From Skeletonema tropicum (taxonomy: Eukaryota > Bacillariophyta > Thalassiosirophyceae > Thalassiosirales > Thalassiosiraceae): DNA of 64,000 nucleotides. The translations under genes and the position numbers were made by a program. This document shows, in pieces, positions 21,646 to 32,917 of the stretch (position 1 is the first letter of the stretch; each line of letters starts with the position of its first letter). Where the stretch lies: the NCBI GenBank assembly GCA_037178625.1, contig CM074146.1, positions 1,116,001-1,180,000 on the forward strand, given 5' to 3'. Under the pieces are notes generated by a model. It searched no databases. It was not told where the DNA came from and saw only the letters and a list, made by a program, of their open reading frames with translations.

Positions 21646-23077
21646 TAATAATATAACAGAAATTTTAAAGTACGTCTGATTAGCCCTCTAGGGGCGAAAT
21701 TATGACTAACCAACATGTGTGCTATGTCATCAGTATTGATACTTCATATACTGCCTCCACAGCTGTTTCTCAGATCGCACTCCAAGCCAGAAGACCTAAG
21801 TAGTCTCCTGGCCAGGATTAGTTCAACCATACGGTTGTTTACGTCGTCGATCTCTCGAGTTCATTGAGGACTGCGTCTATTGTCGGCTGTCCCTCCTCAC
21901 GATACAATACTACTCTATTTGCGTGTTCCTCGGCTTCATCAGCCACACGTTGCCGCTGAGGTGGCGGTAATGGTGGGCCGAATGCATTGAAGTAGAACGA
22001 TAAAGTTCGTTGACTTTCCTTCCGCTGTTCTGCTCGCATCTCGACCGCTTGCCTGCCTATCTTGAGGTGATGCACCCACATTCGCCTAGTAGCCAAATCC
22101 ATATTGCTTATTTCGTCAATACTATGATTTGCCCACCGTTGGTGAAAGCCTGGCGGCATCTCCTCTCGATGTTGACTGTACCATACCAATTGCTCTGCTA
22201 AATGTGCACTCTCTATTTGCTTGTCAAATGACTGAGTTCCATGAGCTAGTCTGTTTCGCGGTAGTGCAACTTCATACCAGATCAATTTTTGGAGTTGATA
22301 AAACTGCTGGTGGGCGTCCCCATGATGAGTACTCTCCAATGCTTGATACCATTCTTTTACCAGATATCCTCTGAAGAAGTCATCCCACCCGAGGTCACGT
22401 TGTGCTTCCAGTGCTTCCTGGATCCTCGGGTTTTCTGATGTGGTTCGAATCTCGCCCCCGTTTGCATATTGTTCTACCAAGTTTGCCACTCTGAGTAGTA
22501 TTTTTCGTGATATTTTCCGGAGTCCTTTCTTCCGGAGTGCTGCTATAATTGCAGCACGTTTCGCAGCCATATCCGGGTGGGAACATTGAAACACATGTGC
22601 TATTGTTTCGTCATCACACTGCCGACAGTTCGGACACTGCGATACTTGTGTTTCATGTTGCTTCACATGATTCACTGGGAGGAGGCCATGCATTAGTTTG
22701 CAGGTAAATCGCTGCTGGCTAAGGGTACTTTTCCGTCTCACTTCCCCTATCGTCATCCAATACACATTGTCATATTGCTCGTCCGTCCAGCCGTGTCTTC
22801 GCTTGATATATTTCCGGAGGATTGGTTCCCGACGCGCTTTGTTGACGTGGCTTCGCATCCCAGCTGTGATCCACTTATTCCCTATTCGTAAAACTGCTTT
22901 TGATCCCTCATACGGCATCTGTAATATTTCTTGCTCAGGTGGTAGTTGGATGGGATTCTCAATGGCTGCTGCCGTTGTTTCTCCCGCTAATTCGTCGCAC
23001 GCAATGTTGATCATAGCGTTGTCATCCAATCCATCCAAGTCTTTCTCTTTTCCCAATGCGCTTTCCGTGGTTTCTAC
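21646..23077 (-). mobile_element. 5'-truncated LINE inserted in a MYND gene
   Basis: This 1,432-bp insert, flanked by a 20-bp target duplication, is in the same orientation as the MYND gene. It encodes the last part of an RNase H-like region (NAMINIACDELA) and a C-terminal zinc-knuckle region (CPNCRQCDDETIAHVFQC) of a LINE polyprotein. A roughly 190-bp 3' UTR follows, ending in the motif also seen at 13846 and 15838, then a short TATATTATTA tail. The reverse transcriptase is missing, as expected for 5' truncation. Confidence 0.85.
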
Positions 23078-23632
23078 GCGGTGGTGGAAGAATTTGACAA
23101 GTGTGTGCATGTCGGCAAAGTACGTTTCGTATACTTTTGGCCAATTGTAGAGAGGTTGAGTTCTTTTCAACGCAACCGCAATGTATTGCTCTAAATACCT
23201 GGCAAAAGCGGCATTAACCCGGGCATTATCATACACGCCGTCTAGAATATCTTGCGTTCCCCTAAACAGAAAGCATGATATCGCCTTTTCCATATTGGCA
23301 GGATCTATCCACACCGTGGCAAAAACATCGATGGCCGTGGCTCTATGAGCTGCTATCATACTATGGTGAATATCATTACCTCTTCTAAATGATTCATCAA
23401 ATTCTAATTGAAACGTCTTCACGAGTCGGACACAAATATCTTCATCGGTAAGAGGATCGGTACCATGACGGCATTGCGGCAACAAAGATAGCGCTGCCAG
23501 TGCCAGCGATTGCTCGAGTCTATTCGCAGCCGTCATCTGATTATTATTCTCCTCTTCTTTCGCTTCCGCCTCCTCTTTGGCCTTGGTCTTGGCTGCCTTC
23601 CTTGCCTTCCCTTGGTTTCGTTTCCGCCCCAT
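21839..23632 (-). CDS. Chimeric ORF: MYND-family N-terminus fused to LINE C-terminus
   Basis: From the ATG at 23632 (MGRKRNQGKARKAAK) the 597-aa frame follows the MYND family for about 185 residues to KFFHHR. It crosses the target-duplication edge without a shift and continues for about 410 residues through the LINE RNase H tail and zinc-knuckle region to ELERSTT. The MYND finger is lost from this product. Expression is untested. The simplest reading is a disrupted gene, but the frame has no stop, so a chimeric protein is possible. The upstream promoter is that of the MYND family. Confidence 0.7.
   Translation of the reverse strand: MGRKRNQGKARKAAKTKAKEEAEAKEEENNNQMTAANRLEQSLALAALSLLPQCRHGTDPLTDEDICVRLVKTFQLEFDESFRRGNDIHHSMIAAHRATAIDVFATVWIDPANMEKAISCFLFRGTQDILDGVYDNARVNAAFARYLEQYIAVALKRTQPLYNWPKVYETYFADMHTLVKFFHHRVETTESALGKEKDLDGLDDNAMINIACDELAGETTAAAIENPIQLPPEQEILQMPYEGSKAVLRIGNKWITAGMRSHVNKARREPILRKYIKRRHGWTDEQYDNVYWMTIGEVRRKSTLSQQRFTCKLMHGLLPVNHVKQHETQVSQCPNCRQCDDETIAHVFQCSHPDMAAKRAAIIAALRKKGLRKISRKILLRVANLVEQYANGGEIRTTSENPRIQEALEAQRDLGWDDFFRGYLVKEWYQALESTHHGDAHQQFYQLQKLIWYEVALPRNRLAHGTQSFDKQIESAHLAEQLVWYSQHREEMPPGFHQRWANHSIDEISNMDLATRRMWVHHLKIGRQAVEMRAEQRKESQRTLSFYFNAFGPPLPPPQRQRVADEAEEHANRVVLYREEGQPTIDAVLNELERSTT
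23078..23097. repeat. 20-bp target duplication of LINE, 5' side
   Basis: This is identical to 21626-21645 and lies at the junction between MYND and LINE coding sequence. Confidence 0.9.
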
Positions 23633-23854
23633 TGCCCTATTTATCTTTCCGATCGCCACAACTTCTCGGCATTGTTGATTTAAAAGGAGATTGAAAAAAT
23701 GACGGCCCGCCGCCGTGTAACGTAAGTAGGTCTAACAATACAGGTAACGTACTTTTGTAACCCCACGCGCACTCTCACACGCCACTCGCACAATGACATT
23801 CAACTGCCACTTTCGTTGAGAGGAACAGTATGGAGGCAACGTTTTCAGGCTGTG

Positions 23855-23930
23855 GGCTGCAACTCAGGTCACGTTGGGGCTGCAACTCAGGTCACGTTTC
23901 GATCACGTGATGCAACTCAGGTGAACGTAG
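23855..23930. repeat. Short tandem repeat in intergenic DNA
   Basis: The unit GCTGCAACTCAGGTCACGTT is present twice in direct succession. A third, partial copy (TGCAACTCAGGTGAACGT) follows. The rest of the gap 23633-24444 shows nothing recognisable. Confidence 0.7.
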
Positions 23931-24444
23931 GAATAGTACTAATCCAAGATCCTTTCGATCACATATTGTGAAATCTATTATGAACGTGACATCCCAGATC
24001 TTTTGCGCGTGCGTAGGTAAATACGGCTGGAGGGCATGGGGCGTGCCCCCAATGAGACAACTTGCCCGCCTGTAAAACTTCCCGCCGAGAGAGGCAATCT
24101 CGACTGTCGGCGCAATGATGCAATATTACATCAACTTCACGACGCATAAATCGCCGCTGATGGTAGGTCAAATAGTAATCTGGAGTGCCCACAAGACCAA
24201 AATTTTATGCAGATTTCAATTTTGCACTCCACGGGCTGGTAGATGCAACGGTCGCTTTCGTATTATTACATAGTTACGATGCTTATGATTTTGCACATTT
24301 TTCACCACCTCGCTTCACTATCATCCACTTATAGTGCACAAATGCCATTCCATAGCAGTTTATCAATCAAATACTATTTAGAATGCGTCAACATATATTT
24401 ATTTATGTGCAAATTAAACAAATATTAATCAATAACAATCATCG

Positions 24445-25310
24445 TCATTTCCTTCTTGGTGGCATGCACCCCGTACCATCCCAAGGGAAGTCTTCTTCGT
24501 ACAACTCTTCAGGTACAGTGCAAGTGTCCCAAACTTTGACGTTGTTGTCTCTCATCGCTCTTCCATTAACGTCTCTTGTAATCACTAATTGATGATATTG
24601 CCTCCAAGCATCATCTGCATACTCCCTACCACATTTCCTACATCACATCTTTGATTTCTTTCTTTTCCTTGGCTGGGGCACGGCAGTAGCAGGCTTGGGC
24701 TCATCTGCATCACCATCATAGTTTGTTACAGTTATTTGCTAGTCCTCAGTATCCATTGCATCCGGAAAGGGCTGCGCAACTGCCGGCATTTCAAGTTTAC
24801 CAAACTCGGGAAGATACGTGACAGCTGTAGCTCGATTGATGTGCTTATCGTGCAACACTGTGATAGCCGGAGTGTGAGGACGAAGAGTGGCTGCCTCTAC
24901 CGCCCTCCTCTTCATAGATTTATAGGCATTCTGAAGATGACTGGCTCTTTTGTACGTCAATGTTGGCTTGGAATGACCAAGAGTATCGACCCAGCTGTTC
25001 CAACTTGTAGCGAATTCAGACCATCTTATTCCAGAGTAGTTATCGGCTTCATCTGTTCCTCCCTGGAAGTTACCGCCATTGTCTTTAAAGTATTCCCATT
25101 CGTCGTTTGAGCGCATTCTCTCTGTCGATCGATTTCTCCCAGTGAGTTTCGACAACCAACTCGAAGAAGTATATCGAGGGCAGCCTCCACTCCAGCATCA
25201 AGTCCATCATCGGAGAGATCATCCGCAGCTGCTGCCGCCATTCTGTCGAGCTCATCATCTACATCGGAATCGTCACCAACCTGGCTTGGCGCTTGTGTGG
25301 TATTGATAAT
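24445..25310 (-). pseudogene. Decayed gene of unknown family with a Cys-Cys motif near its end
   Basis: The minus-strand frame carries an acidic segment (DDELDRMAAAAADD), then after a frame change a region with DEWEYFKDNGGN, IRWSEFATSWNSWVDTLGHS and NAYKSMKRRAVEAATLRPH. It passes an in-frame TAG at 24739 into DGDADEPKPATAV and PRKRKKSKM. After a TGA at about 24646 it continues to CRKCGREYADDAWRQYHQLV and ends at 24445 with PPRRK. Consistent coding character across two stops and a shift indicates a pseudogene. The layout (basic stretch, CxxC near the end) suggests a transposase or recombinase tail, but I cannot name the family. Confidence 0.55.
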
Positions 25311-25504
25311 GCCAAAGGACTTACCAGTGCACTGTAATGACTTCGATGATAAGTACCCACTCCGGAGCGTCGACGTCTCCGCCATGCATGTCATTTGTGG
25401 CCGGCGAGTATTCTCCTCTTTTTTTCTCCCCTTTTTTCGCCCCCAAATTTGTTGAAGCCCACAGCCACAGCCTGAAAAAATTGCCAGTATGGAGAGTTTC
25501 CACA

Positions 25505-25690
25505 AGATGCTCAATAATGCCCCAAAGTTAAAGTGCAGTCAAAGACAGCTCAAAGCAATAACCACTTCAGCTCTCGGTAGATATATGTTTCAGCTGTTCT
25601 CTTGATGTTGCTATTCGATAGCTCTGGTGTAGCAGTTAGCTAGCTAGCTGTCCTCCCCTTTCTCTGGCCTACACTTCCATCACATTTCTA
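25505..25690. repeat. Dispersed intergenic repeat, copy 2
   Basis: This is the diverged counterpart of 7700-7860. The surrounding gap to 26578 otherwise contains a CT microsatellite near 25832-25852 and no recognisable gene. Confidence 0.5.
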
Positions 25691-26578
25691 GCACTGCAGC
25701 TTATTTCAGCGTAACAGTGTGAAGGTGCTACGAGTAAGACAGGGACGTTGCTCTGCTCTACCATTGCTATTCTGCACTTTTCAGTTCATACAAGTTCAAG
25801 TGAGTTGAATGTTGCGCTTTCACTTGTCTCTCTCTCTCTCTCTAGCTACATAGCTCTGACTATTCCTCCTCGTACTATTACATCTACTGACCTCCCAATA
25901 TATAGATGAAATGCAATCATCCATGTATTATGATGGAACGTGTCTCAGTCTCAGTTCAGCTTGGACGACGTACTCTTCAGATTCATACCAAACAAAGTCT
26001 AGAGAACAAAAGCTAGCGGATGCTTACTGAATTTGAATAGTAGTGACGAGCAAAGGAGGAGTTGTTGATTGAATGTTTCTAGTCGATAAGTAGTACAGCT
26101 CGAGAGCTTTCCGGAACACCCCAACCCACTCTGGTTCGAGTGATAACGTAAACATTGCTCATCATCGTGTGAATACATTACAAGACAACTAGAGAGGTAG
26201 AGAAAGTAAAACTAGTTCTCAATTATATCATGATAAAGGCCAGATGAAACCAAATTAAGTGATAACAAGCTAGCGATCCTCCACTAATCAACGACGAACA
26301 CATAGACATAGATATCATCTATATATCCAATCGAGAACATTACTTCTTCTAATAAATGCGTACGTGAGATAAACTTTGATAAACACATCTTCATCCTCCT
26401 CCACAGTCTAATAATGAATGAATGATGTCCCCTGAATGAATGTCAAGCGTCATTCACAGAACAGCAGCAAGCAAAGTACACCCAATCTCTCACTCTCTCT
26501 CTCTTCTTCCTAAAATAATAATAAATCATCACCCCAATACCATACCAAGTACCATATTCATATCAAATATATCAGTAT

Positions 26579-28543
26579 TTAGCTTGAGGCAGCAGCAGCA
26601 GCCTTCTTCTTCTTCTTTTTGGCAGCCTTCTTCTTTGCCTTCTTGGCCGCAGCAGCAGCAATATCATCCAACATCTGTTGAATATCCTCCTCCGGCTTCT
26701 TCTCCGTCTTGAAATAATCCGGCATGGCCAATCCAGTCACCCTCGCGGTACCAGAGGGAAGAAGCAACACCGTACACTTGAAGTGCGCCACATTGGCATC
26801 CTTCGCTTCATGCAACACAGGATAAGGGGTGAGCAATCCATGAGCCACACACTCCGTCACACCCATCTTGGCACCACGCTCATCCTCAAAATGAGCAAGA
26901 GTAAATGGCAATGTTGGGAACTTCTTATCCACCTGCGCCAAGAGAGAACGAGAGTTCTTCATCTTGAGTTTGTAATTGGCCTCGACGTTACGTTTGAATA
27001 CAGTCGTACGGAGTACTCCCGGTCGAGGCTTTCCATCTCCGGTGCTCATGGCAACGTCGACGGCATACACCTCGGCCTGTTCAAAGGTACACTCATCCAA
27101 CTTTTGCTCTCCGGCCTCCAAATCATCGGCAGTGGGGTGCCTCAACGCCACCTCCTTGACACCATCAATGACAAATCGTTTCATTTGATGCATACGAACC
27201 GAAAAGATGGAATTGACCCCGTACGAATTGGCAACTTTGGTAACAATGTCGGTAACTTGTGTGTTTGTGGCACCAGCCTTGATGGATGCGGCGGCAACGA
27301 GCATGGCGTTGTAGGCGGCCACGGCGACATTGCCCATCTCGTCGGAGATCATGGATGATGTGGGTGGGGACGACGAATCATCGGAGGGTGAAGATTCGGG
27401 TACGATGAGGGTGTGTGCGGCGACGGAAATGTATCCGTCGATGTGACATCCGAGATCGATTTTGACAATGTCTCCTGCTTTGAGTGGTTCCTGTATGTTA
27501 AGTTGGATGATTGAGAGATTGAGCAGTGTATGTTGGTGTGAGTGAGTGTAGGTGAGAGTTTGATAGAGAAAGGTCAGTCATCATCACAGTACACAGAGGT
27601 CGCTCGCTTCGCTCGCAACTATCTAACTCACCGTCTCCTCACTCGCAAGAGGACTATGATTACAAATCACATCATTGACACTAACACAAACCGGGAACGC
27701 CACACCCCTCTCGACCGCCACCCCATTGACCTTCTTTTGATACAATTTCATCGCCTGCGTATTAATAATTGTGGTACCAAAGTTGCATAGATCCAATATT
27801 TTGGCACCGGGGATGCATTGGGAGATGAGGCCGGTTAGGGCGAGGTTGACGATTTTGGATGCTTCTTGATATTTGGTGCACACGTCGCTGTTGTTGGTTG
27901 CGATTTGATGTGGTGGAGAGAGAGACAAGGTGAGTGAATGGAATGAGGTGTGATATTGTAACAAGATGTATTGGAAGGAGAGAGAGAGAGACGAGCCATT
28001 GGATGCACAAAGAGTAGTGTTCCGCCGTCAAATTATTCGAATCAACACGTCACGGCGGGCGCAATTCAGTAATATATATCCAAAACATACACACATCCAA
28101 CATATCTTGAAGCTCGGTTATTTTGATTCAACAATCCACCCGTTAGTTCGTCACTGAACAACACTCCTAGAGCTAGACACCACGTCAAAAAATCACCACA
28201 CCATCCAATAATATCGACCACAAAAAGGAAGGTCCATCAAATAATGTATGATCGTCGCTGCGAATCCAATAAATCAGACACAGAGAAACATCAAGATAAT
28301 ATCTTCCAAGAAAGCTTGATGATAGACGATCGATCGAATCGGCACTGAATATATAGAACACTCATCACCACCACCAGCAGACATTCCATGTCCACCGTGG
28401 CCATTCAACACAATATATATATAAAGCAACCATCTATCAAAAATGTGTATATATAAAACTTACGAATTACTCAAATCAGTAATCTCCTCAGCCTCCACAT
28501 TCGTTTCCTCCACACTTCCGGTACTACTTTCATCGTCACTCAT
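26579..28543 (-). CDS. PA2G4: Proliferation-associated protein 2G4 / EBP1
   Basis: The 415-aa product belongs to the catalytically inactive methionine-aminopeptidase-fold family; EBP1 binds ribosomes and RNA and links growth to translation. Three exons: 28464-28543 (MSDDESSTG...), 27632-27887 and 26579-27490. Donors are GTAAGT and GTGAGT, and the introns are 576 and 141 bp. Both joins keep the frame (LSN-S-DVCTKYQEASKI, SPLASEET-EPLKAGDIVKIDLG). Family blocks seen are GVAFPVCVSVNDVICNHSP, IDLGCHIDGYI, FSVRMHQMKRFVIDG and FPTLPFTLAHFEDE. The C-terminus is the Lys-rich tail (KKAKKKAAKKKKKK) that in animals carries nucleolar and RNA-binding functions. Human PA2G4 is 394 aa. The ATG at 28543 is preferred over an upstream in-frame one because the family starts close to it. 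It is divergent to ADSL. Confidence 0.95.
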
Positions 28544-29078
28544 GTTGATGTTACTTTCGTCTTCTTTTTCGTTTAGCTGTAATTGACACTGTTGATAGAA
28601 TGGACTTTTAGTTCCGTCGTTGGGTGGTCCGCAGGTATAACAGGGTATTGCACGCTTGGGTGGCATGTACAGAGTGTTCAACACAGCATGGGCGGCGGGG
28701 GCAGTGCAGAAGGGGAGGAGGTTCAAGTGAAGAGATGGGTGTGTGTTGGAAGCTACCAAAAAAAAGAGAGAGAGAGAGAGGGAAGTGTGAGGTTGAGATT
28801 TGGTGGTACAGACGCTACAATTATTTAGGGCGCTTGCCCTTTCAATATTCCATGGTTGGTTAGTCCCGGTAAGTTGTGCATATAATGTAGGAATTCATAT
28901 TAAGTTTCATAGCCGTGTTCATTGGGGGGCAAAAGGGGAAATGGAGAGATATACAACCACACATAGCCCCCTACGTCTGTCAGACCAAAATTCCGCCAGC
29001 CATCAAATCAGCTTCTCGATGCCATCAATCAAGCCCAAGCTACATATATAAGTAGCAGTACTTAGCAAGAGCAACGCA
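28544..29078. promoter_or_regulatory. Shared divergent promoter region, PA2G4 / ADSL
   Basis: About 535-780 bp separate the two starts, depending on whether the upstream leader ORF of ADSL is used. A GA-repeat run lies near 28765-28785. No TATA box or named element can be assigned. Two housekeeping genes of growth and purine synthesis sharing a promoter region is compatible with co-regulation, which is inference. Confidence 0.5.
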
Positions 29079-29321
29079 ATGGTAAAACTGCACCACCACC
29101 ATCTTCTTATTATTCTCTGCTACACCACTACTTTAGTAACCTCCTTTCATCCCAAGGACTCCTCCTCTTCAAATTATTCACCATCTTCCATCAGCAGCAG
29201 CAGCGGCACGGCAAACAGCAGCAGCAGCAGAGATCAAGATATAATTTATAACTCAAAGCAGCAACAGCAGCAAGCTAGTGAACTAAGAATGAGTGGACAA
29301 CAACATCTTTTCCGATATTGA
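29079..29321 (+). CDS. Leader ORF with signal peptide and ASAFAP-like site ahead of ADSL
   Basis: This 80-aa frame begins MVKLHHHHLLIILCYTTTLV, a good signal peptide, followed by TSFHP. A Phe at +1 and Pro at +3 after the cleavage site fit the diatom plastid-targeting motif ASAFAP. A Ser/Asn/Gln-rich stretch resembling a transit peptide follows. The frame ends at TGA in the tetramer-plus-one TGATG, whose ATG is the first in-frame start of ADSL. Either this is a separate upstream ORF or a one-base error or splice hides a fusion giving plastid-directed ADSL. Confidence 0.45.
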   Translation: MVKLHHHHLLIILCYTTTLVTSFHPKDSSSSNYSPSSISSSSGTANSSSSRDQDIIYNSKQQQQQASELRMSGQQHLFRY

Positions 29322-31647
29322 TGTCTCTGGATTCCCAGAGGATGCTCTTCCGGATCATCAAAAGTACTGAGCATCCTTTGGTGCAGCGGTGAGTTTACAT
29401 ACATATGTATAGTATATGAGTTGTTGGTTTTGACTGATAGTGTGATGGGGATGGAGAGAGTGGAGGAATGTGTTCCTGATGTCAAGAAATAATGAAACTT
29501 GATGTCTGTGTATATATAGTATTGCGACAAGGTCCATTATTTAATGTGTATCATTTTCTGCCACCATTGGCTAGAGGCTGGCTGACAGAAGACAAAGCTG
29601 GTGTAGATAAGACTCTATATTATATGCAATCGAGAACCAACTGCACACTTTCTTGACGATGATCAAGCATCATCATCATATAGTCTCGAATATCACTTTG
29701 CTTTGCAACCCACACCAAGCAAAAGTGTGCAATGAATGTGTATGATATTACATAGTCCGACATCATCGAAGCAAGCAAAAGAGCAAGAGAGAACTGGAAT
29801 GACGAATTCACTTACAACAAAAATGGATCGATAGGTCTGAATTAGTAATGTGGACTTTTGTTAAATTCTCACTATTCCGACCAGTTCGAAATAATCATGC
29901 TGATGATGGATGGTGTATACTTGTTGCTTGTCTTGTCTTGTGTCGTGGTGGTCGTGTGTGATTTTGATACTCGCGTTGTATGCCATCTACTTATGGTCAT
30001 TTGCTTCAAATCATATTTCATATTCTCACAACATCATTATGTATCATCTCTCTCTCTCTCTACAATCTTCTGTCCAAAATAATCCATATCTTCACCCCAC
30101 CCCTCTCTCACACACACACAGCTACGCCACCAAGGAAATGTCCTCCATCTTTTCTCCCGCAATGAAATTCACCACCTGGCGCAAACTCTGGCTAGCCCTC
30201 GCCACAGCCGAACAAGAACTCGGTCTTGACATTACCAACGAACAACTCCAACAAATGAAGGATCAACTCTACAATATCGACTTTGACAAGGCCAACGAAT
30301 ACGAATCGAAATTCCGTCATGATGTTATGGGACACGTCCATGCCTTTGGAGATGTCGCACCGCTTGCCATGCCGATTATTCATTTGGGTGCGACGTCGTG
30401 TTATGTCGGGGATAATACCGATATCATTCAGTTGAAGGAGGCATTGAAATTGGTACAGCGCAAGTTGGTACAGACATTGTCCACCCTAAAGACCTTTGCC
30501 GAGAAGTATGCCGATTTGCCAACGTTGGGATTCACGCATTATCAACCGGCACAGTTGACTACGGTGGGGAAGCGGTGTACATTGTGGATGCAGGATTTGT
30601 TATTGGATTATGAACGTGTGACATATGAGTTGGAGAATTTGCCCATGAGGGGTGTCAAGGGGACGACTGGGACGCAGGCGACGTTTTTGGAGTTGTTCAA
30701 TGGCGATCACGACAAGGTGAAGCAGTTGAATAGCAAGGTTTGTAAAGCCATGGGCTTTGACAAGGTGATTGCCGTGAGTGGACAGACCTACACACGCAAG
30801 ATTGATTATCACATCTTGAGTCTCTTGAGTGGGATTGCCCAATCGGCCTATAAAATGTGTGGGGATATCCGTCTCCTTGCCAACTTGAAGGAGGTGGAAG
30901 AACCATTTGCCAAGAATCAAATTGGGAGTTCTGCCATGGCGTACAAACGCAACCCCATGAGGTCCGAGCGATGCTGTTCGCTGAGTCGGTACATTATGAG
31001 TTTACCCCCCAGTGCGGCGAATACTCATGCCAATCAGTGGTTTGAGCGGACCTTGGATGATAGTGCGATTCGAAGGATTATATTGCCAGAGGGATTTTTG
31101 GCTGTGGATGTGGTGTTGAATTTGTTGATGAATATTGCGGATGGTATGGTAGTTTGGCCGAATGTTGTGCACAAGCATGTTATGGAGGAGCTGCCCTTTA
31201 TGGCTACCGAGGTGATTCTCATGGAGTGTGAGTAGAGTGTTGTTGTCGTCATTGTTGTTGTGTGATACTCATAATGATGTTTGCCCTCATTTATGTATGT
31301 ACTAACAACTTCTATCTTCTCTTCTACTATACTTTCAATCAATCTTCACAGGCGTCAAGGCTGGAGGTGATAGACAAGAACTCCACGAAGCCATCCGTGT
31401 CCACTCCATGGATGCAGGAAAGGTCGTCAAGGGAGAAGGCAAACCCAATGACCTACTCGAGCGTATTGCCAAAGACCCCTTATTCGAGGCAGTACATTCC
31501 AAGTTGGACACATTGGTTGATCCCAAGTTGTTCATTGGACGTGCCAAGGAGCAGACTGAAGAGTTTTTGGCTGAAGAGATCGATCCTGTGTTACAAAAGG
31601 AGGAAGGTCTCTTGGGTAAGGAAGTTGTTGATGGAGTGAATGTTTAA
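29321..31647 (+). CDS. ADSL: Adenylosuccinate lyase
   Basis: The enzyme catalyses two fumarate-releasing steps of purine synthesis (SAICAR to AICAR, adenylosuccinate to AMP). Exons are 29321-29388, 30122-31227 and 31352-31647, with GTGAGT donors and CAG acceptors. They join as HPLVQ-R-YATKEM and [13 protein letters not shown], for 489 aa (human ADSL is 484). Family landmarks are [14 protein letters not shown] [57 protein letters not shown] and the signature loop [19 protein letters not shown], with [11 protein letters not shown] after it. The signature usually reads GSSAMPYK; here the Pro is Ala. The short exon 1 frame overlaps the leader ORF end, so the true N-terminus is uncertain. Confidence 0.93.
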
Positions 31648-31887
31648 ATCGTTCGTTGTGCTTGTGTGCGTTTGCATGAACGGTTTGAAGCTCACGATTG
31701 GAGATGCTAGAGTAAGAGAGATGGAGAGTAACTTAATTTATTGACTAATATTATGAAACAGCTTGAAAGAATCCCTACTTGGTTCTCCCTGCTGGTGATT
31801 TGACGATGACAGAATGTGTACAAGACAGTACATCTGATGCCAAATTAACGAGGCTCTACGTCCAATGCCAACACCTATGTTGTACCC

Positions 31888-32656
31888 AAGGGTAAATAAA
31901 TAGGGTATGTCACAAAGAATGTGACGCTTACCGTCTTGGGGGCAAAACCAAATGTGTCACAAAAGCCGATTTCCACGTATTCCTACGTTGTACCTAATAC
32001 TGTCCACCGTTGTCCACCGAACACACATAAATTCCTGAAGTAATAGTGGCGTTACGACTTTGAGTTCCCTATGATTGAGTCTCGCTGGCCTAGTCGTTTC
32101 CCGTCATTGAACGCTCGAATTGATCATTCACCGCTCAAGGCAACGGCAACCATGGTCGACGTTGCCGCCGCTGAAATAGACCAAGTTGTTAGCCGTAATA
32201 TGGGACGATCGGTGGCTGATCGTTACTATGGATTATTATGTTGGTGTTGCGGTGCTTGGATCCACCAGAAACGCTCCTTTGGACGTTCAATAAGCACTGT
32301 TCAGTGGCCGGCGCTCGCCGGACGTGACCGTCTAAAATTGCCTCCATGCTGCCTTCCCTCGAGGTATTTGGCAGCGGCGAGGGCTTCAGTACATACATAA
32401 TAATCCATAGTGACCACCAGCCACGTATTAACTTGGTCTATTCCAGCGGCAGCAACGTCGACCATGGTTGCCGTTGCCTTGTATTGAGCGGCGTTGGTGC
32501 CTGTTGGTGCTGATCATCATGTTCGGACCGGCACTGACTTTCGCATCTGAGTTTGACCACGAGACGGTAAATCCTCTTTATTTTTTTACGTGTTACATAT
32601 CGTCGCGGTGGAGATTTCCCGCCAAAATTTGAGTCATACCCTATTTATTTACCCTT
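31888..32656. mobile_element. Foldback (MITE-like) element with 22-bp perfect inverted ends
   Basis: Ends 31888-31909 (AAGGGTAAATAAATAGGGTA...) and 32635-32656 are perfect inverse complements. Inside, a second, longer pair of inverted arms lies at about 32131-32240 and 32391-32495. They share GGCAACGGCAACCATGGTCG, GAATAGACCAAGTT-type text and ACTATGGATTATTATGT. The element can fold into a large hairpin and has no coding capacity. No clean target duplication is visible, so the superfamily is unassigned. Confidence 0.7.
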
Positions 32657-32917
32657 GCTTACGGTTCTACCGAGTACAGCGTGTCTACAGAAGTTGCCCG
32701 CCTTGGGATATGCCCGTCCACAGTATTTGCCCGCTCAGAAATCCGGACACGATAATCCCGGACACTATAAAGGTCTGCACTAGTGTGAGTTGCGCGGCGT
32801 CGTTTTCGAACACCGTCCGTGCGGGACACAAACAAGTGATTTTATGTCTTCACGAGCGCTTGTCAGCTGACTGTGTCGTGACTCGGGCCGAGCGCAAAAA
32901 AGATCGGACAAACACAC

